Positions 4,785 to 5,135 of a stretch of DNA of 5,135 nucleotides are shown piece after piece (the stretch's first letter is position 1; every line of letters begins with the position of its first letter). The translations under genes and the position numbers were made by a program. Below the pieces are notes generated by a model that did no database searches, was not told the DNA's origin, and worked only from the letters and a program-made list of their open reading frames with translations. Source of the stretch: Thermoplasmata archaeon (lineage in GTDB: Archaea; Thermoplasmatota; Thermoplasmata; Lutacidiplasmatales; UBA184); NCBI GenBank assembly GCA_030039135.1, contig JASHQN010000019.1, forward strand, positions 1 to 5,135. The letters run 5' to 3'.

Positions 4785-5135
4785 TTACGCGTAGCCGAAC
4801 TGACGCTTGGCAAACTCGCTCATGCGCTCGGGACTCCACGGCGGGTCCCAGATCATCTCGACCTTCGCCGAGCGGATGTTCGGCACCCGCTCGATCGCGC
4901 CCTTGATCTCCTCGGCCAGGATCCCCGCGACCGGGCAGCCCGGTGCGGTCAGCGTCATCTTCAGCGTCACGTCGTCGCCGTTCCACTCATAGCCGTAGAT
5001 GAGGCCGAGATCGACGATGTTCATCGGGATCTCCGGGTCGTAGATCTGCTTCAGGTTCTCGGTAATCAATCGCTCCCGCTCGGAGTACGGGCCCGCGGCC
5101 GCCGGGGCGGGCGGGGGGGACGCCGGCTCATCGGT
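4785..5135 (-). CDS. MIP18/DUF59 family (SufT/PaaD-like) Fe-S assembly protein, 5'-partial
   Basis: A DUF59-domain protein. Relatives (SufT, the eukaryotic MIP18 of the CIA complex, and PaaD) help assemble or deliver Fe-S clusters in the cytosol. Counting from the TTG at 5069, the domain shows DPEIPMNIVDLGLIY (11-25), MTLTAPGCP (38-46) with the conserved reactive Cys45, and VEMIWDPPWSPERMS (70-84), an intact SufT-like set. TTG is the only start codon in the visible upstream frame, but the frame has no stop from 5070 to the window edge at 5135. It encodes a Pro/Ala-rich linker (codons for PPPAPAAAAGP) followed by YSERERLI, which leads naturally into the domain's first helix. I therefore read the gene as running off the window, with either an N-terminal extension or another domain ahead of DUF59. 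The GGGAG at 5073-5077 is too close to the TTG to be a convincing ribosome binding site. The GNAT gene follows after 13 nt. Confidence 0.83.
   Translation of the reverse strand, partial: TDEPASPPPAPAAAGPYSERERLITENLKQIYDPEIPMNIVDLGLIYGYEWNGDDVTLKMTLTAPGCPVAGILAEEIKGAIERVPNIRSAKVEMIWDPPWSPERMSEFAKRQFGYA

Noticed and set aside
4772..4813. Met at 4813 as the GNAT start
   Set aside because: It would overlap the DUF59 gene by 29 nt and add 14 residues with no GNAT similarity; the Met at 4771 starts just before the first strand.
4217..4906. Plus-strand frames opposite the GNAT and DUF59 genes
   Set aside because: No recognisable domain, and the opposite strand carries clear GNAT and DUF59 motifs.
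1..5135. tRNA, rRNA, CRISPR arrays, transposases or attachment sites
   Set aside because: I saw no regularly spaced direct repeats, no tRNA-like cloverleaf sequence and no transposase or integrase motifs on either strand.

Overview
The window looks like a piece of a GC-rich archaeal chromosome (roughly two-thirds G+C by eye). The archaeal call rests on a replication factor C large subunit (clamp loader) at the left edge, and on three genes with a TATA-like element about 25-27 nt upstream of the start codon and no clear Shine-Dalgarno sequence, as expected for leaderless archaeal transcripts. The proteins lack the strongly acidic composition of haloarchaea, so a GC-rich Thermoplasmatota-like or other uncultured lineage is plausible. 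That placement is inference.

Layout. (1) Positions 1-1796, + strand: the C-terminal three quarters of RfcL (cut by the window edge) overlaps by ATGA a PP-loop ATPase of the DUF71/COG2102 family. (2) 1771-2208, - strand: an OsmC peroxidase, convergent with and overlapping the PP-loop gene. (3) 2209-2327: a compact divergent promoter region with two TATA-like boxes and an inverted repeat midway between them. (4) 2328-2795, + strand: a small unrecognised beta-rich protein with an arginine/proline-rich tail. (5) 2896-3531, + strand: a MarC-family membrane protein. (6) 3497-5135, - strand: a DUF1684 protein, a GNAT acetyltransferase and a MIP18/DUF59 (SufT/PaaD-like) Fe-S assembly protein that runs off the right edge. 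The last two form a probable operon read DUF59 then GNAT. DUF1684 appears to have its own promoter, overlapping the GNAT stop codon.

The genes do not form one pathway. They are mostly chromosomal housekeeping (clamp loading, Fe-S assembly) mixed with stress and poorly characterised families. There are no RNA genes, mobile elements or CRISPR arrays, and no obvious new multi-gene system. The points most worth a second look are: the PP-loop ATPase has the bacterial-type signature rather than that of archaeal diphthamide synthetase (Dph6); the symmetric osmC/hypothetical divergent promoter; the DUF59 domain that follows a Pro/Ala linker and continues out of the window; and a strong excess of CGATCG/GCGATCGC palindromes.
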